Source: Ciona intestinalis (Eukaryota; Chordata; Ascidiacea; Phlebobranchia; Cionidae). From it: 64,000 nucleotides of DNA. The stretch lies in NCBI RefSeq assembly GCF_000224145.3, contig NC_020168.2, positions 5,133,294 through 5,197,293 of the forward strand. Reading direction: 5' to 3'. The notes below the pieces were generated by a model. It did no database searches, was not told the origin of the DNA, and worked only from the letters and a program-made list of their open reading frames with translations. Both the position numbers and the translations under genes were made by a program. Of this stretch, positions 1 to 12,300 are shown one piece after another (positions within the stretch are counted from its first letter, which is position 1; every line of letters starts with the position of its first letter).

Positions 1-1335
1 GAGACCTTGTGTCCACAAGTTATCAATGCTGCGCTTACACTGGCTGCACGACCTAGTAGTAAAATTGCCCAGGATAACATGAATGTCTTCAAAGATGCTT
101 GGTTAAATCAAGTTCAAACACTCACTGAAGCAGTGGATGAAATTACCACCATCGAGAATTTCTTGGCAGTTTCTGAAGCTCATATCCTGGAAGACGTTAC
201 CAGCTGTGTGGTGGCACTTCAGCAAGGTAACCCGGAGATGCTGGATAGAAAAGGAGGTGACATTCGTGGCAGAACAGCCAGAATTTGCCAGGTGGTCATT
301 AGTGAAATGGAGCATTATGAACCAGACTACTACACACAAAAGGTGGTTGACTCATGTGAAATGCTTAAGAGCCAGGTGATGCCAAAATTCGAGGCTCGAT
401 TGGAAACCACAATTAATGCTTTGGCTAAGGATCCTCAAGAAGACCCACAGGAGAATGAGTTTATTGATAGCTCCCGTTTTGTGTACGATGCTGTGCGTGA
501 AGTTCGTCGTGCTGTGTTGATGATCAAGAATCCAGAAGATGTTGATGATTCAGACATAGATGCCATGGATGGTTCCGAGAGTGGAGCAAGTCGTCTCAGT
601 GGAAAGACGGTGGAGACAGAAAGTGGCCCAACAGATCAAACCATGATGAGAAGGTTGCCAGAGGCTGAAAAAGCAAAGATTTTACAGAATGTGCAAGAAT
701 TTGTCAAGGAGAAAACTCTTCTTGATCTTGAGATTTCAAAATGGGACGAATCATCTAACGATATTATTGTGCTGGCTAAATCTATGTGTGTAATTATGAT
801 GGACATGACTGACTTCACACGGGGACGAGGACGTCTAAAGAACACAAGTGATGTGATTGATGCAGCTCGAGAGATTGCTGATGCTGGATCCAGGTTGGAC
901 AAATTGGCAAGAGCTATTGCAGAGGTTTGCCCAGACTCAAGTGTGAAACAAGATTTGCTTGCTTACCTTCAGCGAATTGCTTTGTATTGCCATCAGTTGA
1001 ACATGTGCGCTAAAGTGAAGGCAGAGGTGCAGAATATTTCTGGTGAGATGATAGTGTCCGGGCTCGACAGTGCCACATCGCTTATCCAAGCTGCCAAGAA
1101 CTTGATGAATGCGGTAGTCCTTACTGTCAAATCATCGTACGTTGGCTCAACCAAGTACAGGAAAGCAGGTACCATGCATACAGATGGTATTTTGTGGAAA
1201 ATGAAGGCCCCAGAGAAGAAACCACTTATTCGAAGAGAAATTGGTGATGACAAAAAGGCTCCTGTTCGGCGGGCTTCACAGAAACGACTTGTCAATCCAG
1301 CCCAGGCCCTTAGTGAGTTTAAAGCTGACATTTAA
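1..1335 (+). CDS. CTNNA: Alpha-catenin, C-terminal half (5' truncated by window)
   Basis: Alpha-catenin links cadherin-beta-catenin complexes to F-actin at adherens junctions. Reading is open from base 1 (frame 1) to the TAA at 1333-1335, 444 residues, about half of the usual ~900. The piece covers the end of the central M region, a short acidic/Ser linker (around residues 180-215, rich in D, S and G) that is divergent, and the actin-binding domain. Near-invariant family strings are visible: NDIIVLAKSMC, MTDFTRG, LKNTSDVI, CPDSSVKQDLLAYLQRIALYCHQLN, WKMKAPEKKPL and the tail RASQK..VNP.QALSEFK. No intron interrupts these 1.3 kb, unlike its intron-dense neighbours and vertebrate CTNNA genes. 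The true start and upstream exons lie outside the window. Alternative members (vinculin) are excluded by the tail. Confidence 0.97.
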   Translation, partial: ETLCPQVINAALTLAARPSSKIAQDNMNVFKDAWLNQVQTLTEAVDEITTIENFLAVSEAHILEDVTSCVVALQQGNPEMLDRKGGDIRGRTARICQVVISEMEHYEPDYYTQKVVDSCEMLKSQVMPKFEARLETTINALAKDPQEDPQENEFIDSSRFVYDAVREVRRAVLMIKNPEDVDDSDIDAMDGSESGASRLSGKTVETESGPTDQTMMRRLPEAEKAKILQNVQEFVKEKTLLDLEISKWDESSNDIIVLAKSMCVIMMDMTDFTRGRGRLKNTSDVIDAAREIADAGSRLDKLARAIAEVCPDSSVKQDLLAYLQRIALYCHQLNMCAKVKAEVQNISGEMIVSGLDSATSLIQAAKNLMNAVVLTVKSSYVGSTKYRKAGTMHTDGILWKMKAPEKKPLIRREIGDDKKAPVRRASQKRLVNPAQALSEFKADI

Positions 1336-2118
1336 ACTGGTCTACTGTTGCGTAACTTTTATACTTTTAACTGAAAATGAGCCAAAATTTGTGTACTTTT
1401 AATTTTACATCATTTCCGGTGCTTTTTTACTCATTTTCATTTCAGAATTGTGAACGTGTACATATTAGTTTTCTGTTTGTGCGTATAACCTATTCTGTCA
1501 AGAACTGCCTGTCTTTAGCCTATTTAATTTTATCAAAATAAGGTATTTTTATACTTGACCATGCATTGAAGTTAAGTTAACAGTATTTGTTATGATACAC
1601 TTTACTTTTGACCAAATTAATGTCAGTCAAGTGCCTTTGTGCTTATTTCATATACCAATTAATTCCAAGTACTGAGCTGATTTTACCCTTTACGTTTTTT
1701 TGCTGTACAAATGTTTAATCTGATCTGTCATTACCAAATGCTGTATAGGTGGGTACTATAGGTTTAGATTAGTGGTACAAACGGTGCTTTTTCGCATGGC
1801 TGATACAGTGTAGATTATTGAATTTCATATAATGCGTTTGTGTGCTTTTAATCATGTAGCATTTGTGTTTTAAATACATAATCATGGCTTGTAAATTTTA
1901 ATCAAATTCTTATTATTATTAACGATTACGACAGACAGGGCAAAGGTTGGACGAAGTCGTAGCGATACAGTAAAACGCATGACAACTTAAGAGCGAATCA
2001 TGCCTTGTGGCGAATTTATTTGTAATTATTCTCAATCAAGTGGTTTAAATTAAAAGGTCACATTTAGATTACATAACTATAGTATGTATATATTACTGTA
2101 ATACATCAAAAAATAATA
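1336..2118 (+). other. Alpha-catenin 3' UTR and intergenic DNA
   Basis: AT-rich, with stops in all frames. The first few hundred bases after the TAA are probably the alpha-catenin 3' UTR. I see no clean AATAAA; ATTAAA variants occur near 2050 and 2157. No gene, RNA or repeat is recognisable here before the MITE fragment at 2119. Confidence 0.5.
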
Positions 2119-2270
2119 TTTTTCGTCCCATTTGGTAGTAAACAAAGATTGTTTGTAGAATTAAATAGCCTATCCTCATTACTTTAAACGAGCATACATT
2201 ATTGTTGTCACACCGATTGGAAATAAGGAATAATAAGTGCTGGTGGTATGTCTATCTTACCCCAAAGTAC
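2119..2270 (+). repeat. MITE copy 1 (left end lost, diverged)
   Basis: Carries the internal block TTCGTCCCATTTGGTAGTAA and the right terminal block ATCTTACCCCA shared with the copies at 3271, 41654 and 62362, in the same orientation as those. The middle is degraded and the left terminal GTAGGGTGGGG block is missing. Confidence 0.65.
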
Positions 2271-2299
2271 TACATCTCTTTAGTTGTATAGACACATGT

Positions 2300-2485
2300 A
2301 GTAGGGTGGGGGGAGATGAACCACTTTAGCACATAATATCCAAATATCCTGATCGTGTTTTAAACAAATAACATCAGTCTATGGGAGTCGTGAGGATTAG
2401 GTTCTATATTCCTTTGAATTTTCTTTGTTTACTACCAAATGGGACGAGAAAATAGAATGAAAAGTGTTCCATCTCCCCCCCCCAC
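2300..2485 (-). repeat. MITE copy 2 (reverse orientation)
   Basis: Begins GTAGGGTGGGGGGAGATG and ends TGTTCCATCTCCCCCCCCC, so the ends are inverted repeats of each other. Internally it reads TTTACTACCAAATGGGACGA, the reverse complement of the block in copy 1. It lies 30 bp right of copy 1 in the opposite orientation. Confidence 0.85.
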
Positions 2486-2823
2486 AATGAATGTGGTTTG
2501 TTCTGTCTTGCCGTATAAACAGCAGACATGACAGTCAACGGTAATTACGTATAAAAAAAACAAATAATTTTATCTAACTTATATGTAAAAATGATAGCTT
2601 GTAATTGGTTCTAGCACAGTTGCGTATGCTAACAACGCGGTATAGGTCTACACATTTCCTGCCGAATTCAGTGTAAATTATTCAACTTTTTGACGTCGTT
2701 TGCGACAATCGTCAACAACCCAATGTACTATTTTTAATAGGTTACAGCACATAAAATACGCATATTTTAATTTGAGTTTTAGTTACAGGGTGTTGGTCAT
2801 TAATATACATAACAGTTTAAACC

Positions 2824-4339
2824 ATGACGAATCGTTGCCAGACTCTTCTATTTCTTTCAATACTTTGCGCCGAAGTGTTTTCAGGTATATTGCAGTATAC
2901 TGTGTTTTATTTTAAAACATTTCGACATTGATCCTGCGCATAGATTATGTGAAATCACGATGTTTTTAGAATCGAAGGAGATTTCAGAATGGAGTTTTAC
3001 TGCGTGTTCTAAATCGCCAACCCAACAATCTACCATGAATTTTACAACCAAATTGCCCTCCTTGTGGTATGGATATGATGTAGCAGTCAGAGTTATACCA
3101 AGTGACCCCACTGTAGATCACGAGTTTAATGCGACAGTGACCGAAATCAAAATCCAGAATAACGTTGCGATTGTTGAACTCAATAGAACAGATCAAAACA
3201 TGGGTTGGGATCAAATGCCAATTACTGTGATCGTCACTGAAACAGGTAAAGAATCCAAGCGCAATCATAGAGTAGGCTGGGGGAAGATGGAACACTTTTC
3301 ATTCTACTTTTTGTCCCATTTGGTAGTAAACAAGAGACATTCAAGAAATTATATACCTGTATCTTAACCGTTGTTTAATGTTTAAAACACGGTAAGGATA
3401 TTTGAAAAATTTCTGCTAAAGGTGTTCCATCTTACCCCACAATTCTAATGCCTATAATATAAAATACTTACTGCAGGAGTATATTTTTAAGTAAGTAAAC
3501 CACGATACATAGACTTTAATATATATACATATAAGAGGTATATAAACAAAGCGAAATGTAGGTGTTAGTATATATGTATGTTTTGTTTAATAGGGTACGA
3601 CATTACTGACTACATTCGTCGAACTGCGTCAGTGCATTACAGCTTAGATGAAGGGAATTACGTCACAAATAGTAGCTCGAATCTTGTTTCTGGATTGATC
3701 GATAAAGGCTTGTCAAAGTTACCAGCATTGCAAAGCAACCCTGATCGGCAACCCACATTGTCGAGCGATGACCATAACGGAAGAAAATACTTGATTTTTA
3801 ATGGAATTGATCAAGTGCTGGTTACTAGGTTGAATATAGACACAGTTAATGTGTTGTCAGTTTCTATCGTTTACCGAATCGATGGTTACGAGAACTCTAC
3901 TTATCATCTTATAAACGGCCTGTTCGGGAACGATAATCATGGTTGGAAGAAATTTGTTTCTTTCACAATAAATGGCGAATTGAATATATCCGGAACAACC
4001 TCCACATATTCCACAATAAATGCTCGCAAGGAAAATGTAAACGCTGCTGCAATCAATGTGTGGAATGTTCTTACAGTTCAATGGGACGTGGATGGTGGAA
4101 TGGATGCAAGTAGTGTTTGGTGCAACGGACAACTACTTACACGTTTTCAAGCAAGAGAAGTTTCAGGCGCGCCCACCTTTGCTATCGGTGACATAAAAAC
4201 ATCACCAATAGGCATACCATTCAAGGGGGCGATTGGTGAATTTTTGATGTACCGAGGGCAAGTTTTTTCTGATGAAATGATAACTTATCACCACCAATAT
4301 TTCATCAATCGATGGACTGTTTCAACTAATTTCAACTAA
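2824..4339 (+). CDS. Secreted protein with LamG/concanavalin-like C-terminal domain
   Basis: I propose three exons: 2824-2884, 2970-3245 and 3594-4339 (stop TAA), with phases that close exactly to 360 aa. Exon 1 encodes a classic signal peptide: M, a few polar residues, then the hydrophobic run TLLFLSILCAEVFS. Residues ~21-112 form an unrecognised, probably beta-rich segment. Residues ~180-345 have the look of a LamG/concanavalin A-like jellyroll: a QPTL..(G)RKYLIFNGIDQ opening, VLSVSIVYRI, an INVWNVLTVQWD strand, and the closing GAIGEFLMYRGQVFSDEMI...FINRW pattern typical of this fold. Several N-x-S/T sites fit secretion. Intron 2 contains a MITE. An AATAAA at 4453-4458 can end the transcript. 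No specific orthologue recognised; the fold is inference. Confidence 0.75.
3271..3444 (+). repeat. MITE copy 3, in intron 2 of the LamG-like gene
   Basis: Left end GTAGGCTGGGGGAAGATGGA and right end AGGTGTTCCATCTTACCCCA are imperfect inverted repeats. It contains the family block GTCCCATTTGGTAGTAAACA and the second block TTAAAACACGGTAAGGATAT. Insertion lengthens the intron without touching splice sites. Confidence 0.88.
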
Positions 4340-5057
4340 ACACAAACCATATTCGAGAATCTTTCAAATGTTTAAGCATACTTACAGTAACTTAGTATTC
4401 TATGGTTTAAGTGTATATTATACAGTACATCATGTAGTTGATCAAAGCCGTAAATAAATTATACGACGCTTATCCACATAAACTATACCCCAGGAAAACT
4501 TCACTTGATAAACTTTGTTTTTTAAACGATTCGTATGTGGTCGTATGTTCTGCTATATAAAAAAGTTTGCAAAAATGCATTACTGACAAAAAATAAAATA
4601 AAATTGTGGTTTGAAGAGTTTTATGAAGTGCGCGGTGTATATAAATGTTCTGCCTTCAATTAAATTAATATACTCAATGTAATGTGTGTTTTTCAATTAG
4701 CTTTATTTCTGCACTTAGTATGCTATTATGGCATTTAATACAATTTTACTTTAGTGTGCAGCATTAGTTTCACGTTCTCTGATCTGCAATCATAAAGTAT
4801 AATTTAGGCCAACTTATGTATTTTCTTTGCAGTATTTAGTAGTTGTAGCTTTAGTGGCCTATTTTTCATTGTTTTTACCTCTTATACAAGGTAAATAAAA
4901 TGTTAATTAAATTCGATCAACACAAACTTTTGAAGTCACATATACGGAACATAATGGTAATTTTACGTCACAATTAGACACTGTAATTTTCATATAATTG
5001 TATATGCAAATTAAATGTACAATTGTTTATACAAAATGACTATACGTTAACGAAAGT
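4340..5057. other. Intergenic: 3' UTR of the LamG-like gene and TSSK upstream region
   Basis: AT-rich DNA with AATAAA-type signals at 4453-4458 and around 4590-4600. No coding potential seen. The TSSK promoter should be in the right part; no clear TATA element can be assigned. Confidence 0.5.
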
Positions 5058-6051
5058 ATGTTTTGTCGCAGTGAAAGTTCAATTCTTCAAAAGAAAGGAT
5101 ATGTTCTTGGTCCTGAGTTGGGCCAGGGAAGTTACGCTGTTGTAAAAAGTGCTACTTGGCAAAAACCTGGAAGTACAGACCCGTTAAAAGTAGCTTTAAA
5201 AATTATAAACGGACCACAGGTCCCACAAGACTTCAAAGATAAGTTTCTGCCTCGTGAGCTGGATATTGTAAAGATTTTGAATCATGACAATGTTATTCGC
5301 ACGATGGAAATATTTACTGGAGGAAGGAAGACATACTTAAGTTTAGAATTTGCTGGACGTGGCGATATGCTTGGCTACATTCAAATGAGAGGCGCCCTGG
5401 AAGAAAAGGAGTCGGCAACATTGTTCAAGCAGCTGGTTAATGGAGTGGGATACCTACACGCGAATGGCGTTGTTCACCGCGACCTGAAATGTGAGAATGT
5501 ACTGCTTAGCAACAGAAACAGAATTAAGGTCGCAGATTTTGGGTTTTCCCGCAAAATGAGCTTGCGTGACTTGAGCATGACGTTTTGTGGAAGTGCAGCC
5601 TACGCTGCCCCAGAAATCCTACAGGTATTGTTACTTCAAGAAAGTGTAATCTATTATTGAAAACTTATATATAATATTTACACCACAGGGAATACCTTAT
5701 CGTGGACCCGCTGCTGACCTCTGGAGTATGGGTGTCATTCTGTTTGTGATGAATTGCGCAATCATGCCTTTCCGCGATAACAGCATGAAAACTCTGCTCC
5801 TCGACCAAAAGCTGCCGTTACGTTATACCGATAAACTAGACAAATCACTTACCGATAAAGCCAAAGAAATTATGCAAGGGTTGCTCGTTTTTGATGCCGA
5901 TAAACGACTACGAATGCACGACGTGGCAGTGCATAGTTGGTTAAAACAGGCCGTGAAACCGGATAGCGCTGCAGACAGTGCGCCAAGTAAAATTGAAAAG
6001 CTTCCATCAAGCACTGGTAACGAAGCCACCAATAGCGAAACCAATAAATAA
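5058..6051 (+). CDS. TSSK: Testis-specific serine/threonine kinase (TSSK family)
   Basis: Two exons, 5058-5624 and 5689-6051, phase 0 junction, 309 aa; TSSKs are usually 270-370 aa. The start ATG at 5058 places ILQKKGYVLG at residue 9, matching the family opening (LKRRGY.LG). All kinase motifs are present: glycine loop GQGSYAVVKSA (22-32), VALKI lysine K48, E67 of helix C, HRDLKCEN (140-147), DFG (160-162), and GSAAYAAPEIL in the activation segment. The sequence then runs into the DLWSMGVILF helix and a last lobe ending near residue 285. The C-terminal ~25 residues are Ser/Asn-rich. The family acts in spermatids on sperm flagellar and chromatin proteins; germ-line expression here is inference. 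THADA begins 278 bp downstream on the same strand. The exact paralogue (TSSK1/2/3/4/6 group) cannot be told by eye. Confidence 0.93.
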
Positions 6052-6052
6052 A
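6043..6052 (+). terminator. Overlapping double AATAAA spanning the TSSK stop codon
   Basis: Two overlapping AATAAA hexamers (6043-6048 and 6047-6052) include the TAA stop at 6049-6051. If used, the 3' UTR would be only about 10-30 nt. No other AATAAA is seen before THADA starts. Confidence 0.55.
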
Positions 6053-6329
6053 GCACAAATATAAAACCGAGTTGTTCTGTACAATTAGAACACATGCTCA
6101 ACAAGACTCAAACACGAATATCGCAATACTGTATTTCTACTCATTCGGTAAAAACGGGAATTTCCCTTTGGTAAGGTAAATCCCCACAACGTCTATACAC
6201 ATGGTCCATGGACATATAGCTTGGAAATACAGTAGCGATAGTTTCGATTTAGATTTGGTTTGAACAATTGGTTGAATAGATAATTTACCTGGGTGTAGTT
6301 TTAAGTTTATATTTACTGTAATATTAGTC

Positions 6330-9300
6330 ATGAATGTGGAACTGCAGAAGCTTAAAGTTACAGCAAGGTAAGTCTTGTACTGGATGTATCATATATTCAT
6401 ATACATCACCTACTTACTGCAAACATATAATGCAGTCAGTTATTTTCTTCTTTTAGTAAACTCAAGAGTGGCGATGTTTTGCAAACGAAGAATATTGTGG
6501 ATACTTTGATATTATCCAATGATCAAAAAGAAGATAAAAATGTTACAAAAGTTTGTGGTATATTTGGACAATTGATGTTTCTTTCTGTCAATATGGATCC
6601 AAGTGACAGAAAACAATTGTTAAAGGTGATTTTCAACCCTAATCTTTGTTTACCAACTTTAGGTTATGCACATCAGAATTCGTCTCATGCACTCTGGTTA
6701 ATTAAACAACGAACCAAATTCGTAGAAAAATAAGTATAATTTCCTATGGAAATGCTTGTATATTTTCCTGTGTAATGCAAATCGGAAAAAAGACAGTTGT
6801 TAAACCATGTGTTTTTTTTCATACACTTTATGCCAGCTTATGAGTTACCAAGTATGATATTTTGTCGGTGATTTTTTAGGAATTTTTTATAATAACTGTC
6901 CTTTACTTACAAATTCCACCGGGAATTATTTTCTAGTAAATGATATAATAATTATTCAATGTTCCAGCATGTAAAGGCCTGCATACCATTCTGTGGATCA
7001 GAGTTCACACAAACTATTGATGAACAAATAAGGCTTTTGTTTCCTTCAAAAAGTAAGTATAAAAGTTTACATATGGTTTAAGTGATTTTTTTGTTACAGC
7101 TAATGTGTCATTTTTTTTCTAGCTGTTTTACACATTACGAGTGTATGGTACCTGTCAGTACTTATAGAAGAAATGAAAATATCTCAAAAAATTTCTTTTA
7201 AAGTCATTCAGCATGTTTTGCCTTGTATTGTGAATGGTTTATGTGATTCTGAACTGGATGAAACAAAATTATATTACTTTGTTAAGTTGCTACTGCAGGT
7301 AAAAATTGCTAGGACTATTTTTTTGTTTAATTGTCTAGTATTATAAAAAACTTTTATTAATGCATTATGTTAAACTTTAGGTGTCTTTTTTGTGTTGTCT
7401 TTTAAGACAAATAATATTTGGAATGACAAATAAAACAATCAAACATTGGTTTACTCATTTTTTCTGTAAGATATTTTTTCCAGATTTTGCAGCATTTCCG
7501 ATCAGACCTAACCTGCGTGACTGAAAGAAATGACATTGAAACTTTGGGAATGCTATCTACCAGATGTATAGAAATAATGGTGGATTCCAAGGTGTTTACA
7601 TTTGTGTACAGTGTTTTTGTGGTGGTAGCTATCCACAATCTCAATTAATGATCATTATTTCCCAATGCTAATTATTCATAGCCTTTACTGCAGTATATAA
7701 AATTCTGTTTATTTTATGCATTATTTATATTAATTGTTTAATGCCGTGTATGAAATTTTGTTTCAGAATTTGCATTTTATCCTAAAAGTGGCTGTGTATT
7801 AACCAGCCTGTTTCAATATTTATTATTTATTTAATTAGACTGAATATCAGGACTTAATGCAAATGTGTGCGACTGTTCTTGGGTATATGCTCAGCTACTT
7901 CAAGGAGAGTAAAAAAGTATCTAAAGCTTTAACACAGTTACTGAAACCACAGGCGTTACCAGTAGAGGTATATAACTACATATTTTACATTGTAAAATAA
8001 GCTACAATTTTCTCTTAAAGTGGCAACTACAGATGTTGACATTTACTTGTTATACAAACATTATATAGTAATATTACTATTGTCATAATATATATATATA
8101 TATATATATATATGTATTAGATAGGGTTATATAAAGTTTTCCTCTGTACAAGAATATAGAGTTCACTTAAAACTGAAAACACCCCTTCGTCTTTTTTTTA
8201 TTTTTTTACTTGCTCATTATTTAAAAAAAAAATATTATGTGTTGTTGAAAGTTAGGGGTTCAATAAAAATTGATTGTTTTTTAATGATTAATTTGTCATT
8301 TTTAATAGAACTGAACCACAGTCTGTTTTTTTTCGTCAATAATAAAGGTATATATTCCTCAGGTCATGCCTAAGGTTTTTATGGATGTAGAGATACCGAA
8401 CACAAACACCTGTAGTAATCGAATGGTATGGTGTTTATGTGGAATCATGAAATGCTGCAAACCATGTTTAATATTTGAAGATACTTCAACGTTGCTACTT
8501 GCTTTCCATTATATTGAATCTTTCTGCGCAACGAGTACAGAATTCCTGTATCAGGGTTTTATTGGTTAGTTTGTTGTATAAAAGTTTATGCTTACATTTT
8601 GAGTTATGTATTTTATTTTATTTTTAGCTTTGCTCATATGGTGGAAATGCTCTGCTAAACTTGTAAAGTCAAGTGAATGTTTCTATGAGATATTTGTTTC
8701 AGAGGGTGAGGTTTTATCTAAGTCTTTGGACCTCATTTGGAAAAACTGGGATAATCCTGTAAGTATAACTGGTCGAAATACTCTGTCACTTTCATTTCAA
8801 ACATTTTTCACAGATTTCAGGGGTTCCTGATATCATGGTACAGGTTTTTAGTTTGTTGCTTGATTTGAATAACATGGTGAATGGCAGTAATAATCTTCCA
8901 TCACAACTATGTGATCAACTTGTATCCTCACCTGTATTTGTGAAAGGTAAATACGGATTATTGCAAATTCTGGTATCTAAGTACGGCGCTGACATAATTT
9001 TGAAGAATCAGCCAACGTTTTTGGATGCAATAATACCTTGCTTGTCTGCAAATCATACTGCACCAGTGGTGTCTAAAGTGTACAAGGCAATTATACTAAG
9101 TACATGTGAAGCTTCAGATTCAAGAGAATTTGATTTAAAAGTCTGGGAGAAAGTTGCTGCTTCCAGTCTCATCAAAGCTTTATTGTCTCCTGACCCATTT
9201 ACCCGACAGCAAGCTTTACATTTCTGGCTTCCAGTAAACATAAGTCTCCATGCAAATGTGTTTGACAAAACTGTCTGCTTACTAAAACCGAGTACTACGT

Positions 9301-12300
9301 ACAGTGATGAAGAAAATAGTTTACGACTCTTTGCAACAATTGGTGTAATGAAAGCTGCCAGGAATAACCATATTGTCACATTTCAAAACATGGATCACGA
9401 AATTTTAAAACAATCCTTAAAATCTTTCGATAACGAAACGCGTGGGCTAGCATTTGCGGTAGTGTGTGGTTCAAAGCAATCGGAAGTTGTAACAGATGTA
9501 GAATTCAGTCTACTACGAGATCATATTCATTTAAACCTAAACAGCGATTCAAGCACCTTTAGACACGAGTTTAATTTCGCTATACGACAACTGCTGATAA
9601 GAGTTCAGTGTACTCTTATAGCTTCTATTAAACAGGTTAGACCTTTACATATTACAATATCTTACAAAAAGTTAAGATTTGTTCTATTTTGTAAATATGT
9701 GTTTAAGTATTAAAAAAATGTCAAATATGTAAATAATACGAAAATTACTTTATATCAAATTATAAAAAAAAATTTTTAAATGTTTTAAAAATTACCCTAT
9801 ATATTGCAGAATACTGAACAGTCAGCTGTATATGTTGACAAATGTCTCAGTTTATATCAAAATTCATGTAAATATTTTAAAAATTACCCTATATATTGCA
9901 GAATACTGAACAGTCAGCTGTATATGTTGACAAATGTCTCAGTATTATTGTTTGGTTGAAAGAACTATGCCTTTCATCTCTCCAAACATCAGCATCTTAT
10001 CAACGCAAACAAACAGTGTTAACTTTGTACGACTGCATGCTGGGGTTATTTGCGCTTCAAAAAAAAACTTTGCGAAAAGTGCTGGTCACTCCTGCAGACT
10101 TTCAAGTTCTTGTCACGGTACGTGAAATTATCTAGAAATAATAAATTCTAGTCATCGTTATATAATTTAGAGATATTCAATGTATAGTAAACATTATCAT
10201 GAGTCGTATTCACTTTTTTTGTGACTTTAAGTACATGAATTCAAAATTTTCTGTGTTTCTAAACTTTATAAAGATATTAAAGACTGTTTTTAAACTTTAT
10301 TACTTAATTTATGTACTATTTAGGCACTACAGAAACAAAAATTGAACCTTCTTTCTCAAAGATTAGTTGATCGCCTCTTATGTTTATTGGAAGATTCTGC
10401 TCCAGATATTCGAGAATTTTGTTTAAATCTGTTACTTCAGTTTCCCACATCTCATGCTTACATTAACTGGAATAAGATAAACTCCTCTTTCATGCAGCTG
10501 CTGTCAAGCCCAAAGTTCCCAGTATGCGACTCTGGTTGTTTGCTCACATATCTGTATCTTCAAAATATATGTGCTGATAAAAAGAAAACCTCAGATTCTG
10601 CTTTTGATTTCATCAAAGATATTCTTTATAAGAATGTTCTTCACCAATTTGATTTGTTTAAATTGAATCCACTAAAGGCATCACAGAGTTCTCCCATGTT
10701 TGGCTGGATTTCTGCTTTATCTAAATGCATTGGTATGCTTAGCACAGAAAATGAACATCGCTCTGTCATACATAAAAAATACTTGCAAAAAGTTTGTTTG
10801 TTGATCCTTGATATATTAAACAGTACAGAAAACATTATCAGTTGGATGCTTGTTAAAATATTTGGATGTATTGAAGATGCAGATGCTGTGACATCTGCAG
10901 ATTTTCAAGAAATATCGAAAAGAATTAATCAACTTGTCCAACAGCCTGGTAAAAGTGGTGACAATGTCCTTCTGACTCTGGAGCATGAAGCTATTCTGTC
11001 ATGTTCATGGTTAACTTTAAAGCATTGTTGTTCATTGATGACTTCTGCATCTTCTGTTCTTATTAAAGCAACTTCTGTTCACCTTGCACTTGAAGCAGGG
11101 CAGTACAAGGATGTATTGTACGGAGTGTGTGATGTGTTTGTTCGTGTATTATCCACATGCCGACATCGTGGTGTAATAGAAAGTTGCTTTGAATCCTTTA
11201 ACGCACTTTGTGTGTCATTATATTCTTCTAGCCAAAGTCAATATATGTCTATTCCATCATCTGTGCTCAAAACTGCTTTAGCTATTTTTAAGAATAATAC
11301 TGTAGTGGAAGTTCGTGGAGGCACAACTACTCGTCGATCGGCAGGAATTCCATTGATTGCTGAAGCTGTACTTAGCTCTGCTGTTGCCTCACTTCCAAGC
11401 CACAAAAAACTTCTCAAGTCAACAATGACGGTATTGCTAAATGCAGCCAGGGCAAGCTTAGACACTGGGGTCAAAGATACTGCAGATATGCCACAGGTAC
11501 ATGCTCTGTACATTATGAGACACTTATTTCGGAACACTTCACTTGGCCCAAACATGGCTGAGTATTTATCTCAATCATTCATCTTGGCAATTAATTCACT
11601 TCGTTCCTCTGTATGGGTTATCAGAAATGCAGCCACGCATTTATTGGGGGCAGTTTCTTGCAGAATGCTGGGCCAGAAACATACTGAAGATAGAACTAAT
11701 TTTTCTTCTGGAAACTCCTTAACAATAACAGAATTCTTTTCAAGATTTCCAGACCTGCTTGAGTTCATAGCATCAATATTAAATTGCAATTACTTGCCCC
11801 AAGAAGAAGAAGGGAGTAAACTTCAAATTAGAGCAGAAGTTCATCCTATTCTGTCAGTTTTGTCAAAGTTGACATGCCCTGTGAGCAGTGGTAATAATAA
11901 TGAGTCCTCAGTGGAAATTATGGATGCACTGATTACCATGTTTGGTTCTCCTTCATACTCTATGCGCAGACTTGCTGTGATGACTGTGTTATCTATTGCA
12001 AAAACTTCCCAGGTTCAGAAGTTTACAGAGTTATATTGGAAGAGTCTTCCCTGTGATGAAATTGTGACAAGTGAGTATTTCACTCTCCTACTTATTTATA
12101 ATCAAAACTTTCTTTGTACTTACAGTTTGTTTTTACTTACAGGTCAGAAAAATAAACCACATTTCAGGCAGAATGAACTACACAGTTGGTTAATCCTAAC
12201 CTTGAATTTAATGGATAAATACACTCACCAGTCCACAGAAAATATTGACAACTTTCTCCAATTGCTCTATAAAAGAACTTGGCTCATGGATTTAAAATTC

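Noticed and set aside
3246..3367. Continuation of exon 2 reading frame of the LamG-like gene
   Set aside because: It runs into a MITE; the GT at 3246 and phase match with 3594 show that it is intron.
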